This document shows positions 62,779-64,000 of a DNA stretch of 64,000 bases, piece after piece. The notes under the pieces are model-generated. The model ran no database searches. It saw only the letters and a list, made by a program, of their open reading frames with translations, and was not told where the DNA came from. The stretch's first letter is position 1, and each line of letters begins with the position of its first letter. Position numbers and translations under genes: made by a program. The DNA comes from Rhabdochlamydiaceae bacterium (GTDB taxonomy: Bacteria > Chlamydiota > Chlamydiia > Chlamydiales > Rhabdochlamydiaceae): the NCBI GenBank assembly GCA_019752555.1, contig JAIELY010000025.1:1-64000 (forward strand), read 5' to 3'.

Positions 62779-63435
62779 ATGTCTTTACTTTTGAATCCTA
62801 CTTCTTTGTTCTCTCTTGAATCTTATGCGCACGCAGCTCTTTTTAAGGGATGCTCATATGCTTGGGAGCCTCTAGGAAAAATTTTAAATTACCTCTCTAT
62901 GCAAAAATTAGGAATCATCGACGTTGCCATTGCAGATGGGGTGATTTTAATGGACCAAGATCAGATTTCTATTGGTTCTGGGACTGTGATTGAACCGGGA
63001 GTGATGATTCAAGGACCTTGTATTATTGGTAAAGGGTGCTTCATTCGTCATGGAGCCTATATCCGCGGCGGTGCTGTGATTGGAGATCATTGTGTGATCG
63101 GCCACGATACGGAAGTGAAGCATTCGATTTTTCTCAATCATGCCGCAGCTCCCCATTTCAATTATGTGGGAGATTCGATTATTGGAAATCGAGCGAATCT
63201 AGGTGCTGGAGTCAAATGTGCGAATGTGCGTTTAGATCGTGGCGAGGTGATCATCAAATTAGAGGGTAAAGTCTTTAAAACTGGGTTAAAAAAATGTGGC
63301 GCGCTGATCGGCGATGGCGCTCAACTTGGTTGTAATTGTGTGACAAATCCAGGAACGGTGATCGCAAAACAAGGCATATGTTTTCCGTGTCAAAATGTTG
63401 GCGGATATATTGAAAAACAGGAAATTTTATCATGA
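62779..63435 (+). CDS. glmU: GlmU-like left-handed beta-helix acyltransferase
   Basis: 218 residues. Hexapeptide repeats (for example I-G-S-G-T-V-I-E-P-G-V-M-I, I-I-G-K-G-C-F-I, V-I-G-D-H-C-V-I-G) form a left-handed beta-helix from about 60 to the end. The nucleotidyltransferase domain of a full GlmU is missing. The short form matches the chlamydial gene annotated glmU next to ispA (CT629/CT628 by memory). It would acetylate GlcN-1-P or a similar acceptor if it is a true GlmU; the missing pyrophosphorylase part leaves the role open. Overlaps ispA by 4 bases. Confidence 0.78.
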   Translation: MSLLLNPTSLFSLESYAHAALFKGCSYAWEPLGKILNYLSMQKLGIIDVAIADGVILMDQDQISIGSGTVIEPGVMIQGPCIIGKGCFIRHGAYIRGGAVIGDHCVIGHDTEVKHSIFLNHAAAPHFNYVGDSIIGNRANLGAGVKCANVRLDRGEVIIKLEGKVFKTGLKKCGALIGDGAQLGCNCVTNPGTVIAKQGICFPCQNVGGYIEKQEILS

Positions 63436-64000
63436 CAGAGCAAGGATCAGGTCTCGGGAAGGGAGGTGCCTCCCATTTTTTTTATCACCGAGATAAGATT
63501 GAACAGGAGATTGCAAAGAGTATTATTTCTTTGGGAGAAAAGACTAAATTGCGCGATGCGTGCGAATACGCATTGACAAATGGCGGCAAGCGCTTTCGCC
63601 CTCTGATTGTTTTGCTCGTTGCAGAAGCTTTAGAAATGGGATTAAACGTTGTCGAAGCGGCCCTTTCTGTGGAGTATTTTCATACAGCTTCTTTAATTGC
63701 GGATGATCTGCCTTGCATGGATAATGACGATGAAAGACGTGAAATGCCCTCATTGCATAAGGTTTATGGAGAATCGATCGCGCTTTTAGCAAGCTATGCT
63801 TTGATTACTGCAGCTTTTGAAAAAATTCACCGCAACGCTCTTGTCATGCGGGAATCTGGGGCTCCGTTTGCGCAAGCAAGTGATCGGGCCTGCATGCTGG
63901 CACTTGAGTCGGCAACGCACTGCTCAGGGATTCTAGGTGCCACGGGTGGTCAATTTCACGATCTTTTTCCTCCTAACCATAATTTAGAAACGGTCAAGCA
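63432..64000 (+). CDS. ispA: Polyprenyl (geranyl/farnesyl) diphosphate synthase, 5' part
   Basis: The frame opens with ATG at 63432 inside the glmU stop and stays open to the window edge (189 residues, no stop), so the gene continues beyond. G-G-K-R-F-R-P, the first aspartate-rich motif D-D-L-P-C-M-D-N-D, and G-G-Q-F-H-D-L identify a trans-isoprenyl diphosphate synthase of the IspA type, which makes farnesyl diphosphate for undecaprenol and quinones. The second aspartate-rich motif lies past the edge. Confidence 0.9.
   Translation, partial: MTEQGSGLGKGGASHFFYHRDKIEQEIAKSIISLGEKTKLRDACEYALTNGGKRFRPLIVLLVAEALEMGLNVVEAALSVEYFHTASLIADDLPCMDNDDERREMPSLHKVYGESIALLASYALITAAFEKIHRNALVMRESGAPFAQASDRACMLALESATHCSGILGATGGQFHDLFPPNHNLETVK

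Noticed and set aside
1..64000. CRISPR arrays, insertion sequences, phage genes or rRNA
   Set aside because: No spaced direct repeats of CRISPR type, no transposase or integrase motif, and no rRNA-like stretch was found while reading both strands.

Overview
The window is a chromosomal segment from a member of the Chlamydiae, most likely a chlamydia-like (environmental) lineage and not Chlamydia itself. Reasons: a sigma-66-type RpoD next to a CoiA-like gene and ribosomal protein S20; threonyl-tRNA synthetase followed by a ParA ATPase and a pGP6-D-family protein; a GlmU-like hexapeptide protein followed by IspA; a MOMP-like outer-membrane protein; and several Ser-rich or OTU-protease proteins of effector type. 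The family cannot be fixed from sequence alone.

Layout. 0-0.06 kb: start of a probable HicA toxin (minus), cut by the edge. 0.1-4.4 kb: mutY, a GT4 glycosyltransferase and copA in one minus-strand operon. 4.5-7.2 kb: a coiled-coil protein and two tandem CDP-glycerol-glycerophosphotransferase-like genes. 7.3-9.4 kb: a secreted acidic repeat protein and an AAA/DUF4143 ATPase. 9.5-11.8 kb: aspartate aminotransferase and MreC. 11.9-15.1 kb: tRNA-Ala, then a kinase-fold-like protein, a Kdo hydroxylase (KdoO-like) and an exported 2OG-Fe(II) oxygenase. 15.1-17.9 kb: a Ser-rich protein divergent from a Ser-rich protein kinase. 17.9-26.5 kb: conserved core (DinG, RpoD, CoiA-like, S20, M16 peptidase). 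26.7-29.2 kb: two adjacent lineage-specific proteins that share a C-terminal module. 29.2-37.5 kb: a recC-recB-recD operon. 37.6-42.5 kb: an LplT-like transporter, an unknown protein, a beta-barrel protein and a MOMP-like protein. 42.6-52.4 kb: a 944-residue unknown with a papain-like GSCFA motif, the thrS-parA-pgp6D-purB operon, and dapA with an MFS transporter. 52.5-57.4 kb: an unknown small protein, an Rsm22 methyltransferase and two tandem OTU-fold genes. 57.4-62.5 kb: ung, a small conserved protein, tRNA-Pro, a three-gene ABC exporter and an m5U methyltransferase. 62.5-64 kb: a divergent intergenic region rich in DnaA-box-like sites, then a GlmU-like gene and the start of ispA.

The most notable points are: (i) a candidate chromosomal origin at about 62.44-62.78 kb, with clustered DnaA-box-like sites, divergent genes and an apparent GC-skew change; (ii) a tandem OTU pair, one member with an intact GDGNC...H site and one with a broken site; (iii) a lipid A/Kdo-modification candidate cluster with two different 2OG-Fe(II) oxygenases; (iv) a secreted protein made almost wholly of 17-18-residue acidic repeats; (v) the 944-residue possible cysteine peptidase.

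All functions are read from motifs by eye; no database search was run. Several starts were moved downstream from the longest reading frame because a Shine-Dalgarno sequence, a promoter or a signal peptide fits better.
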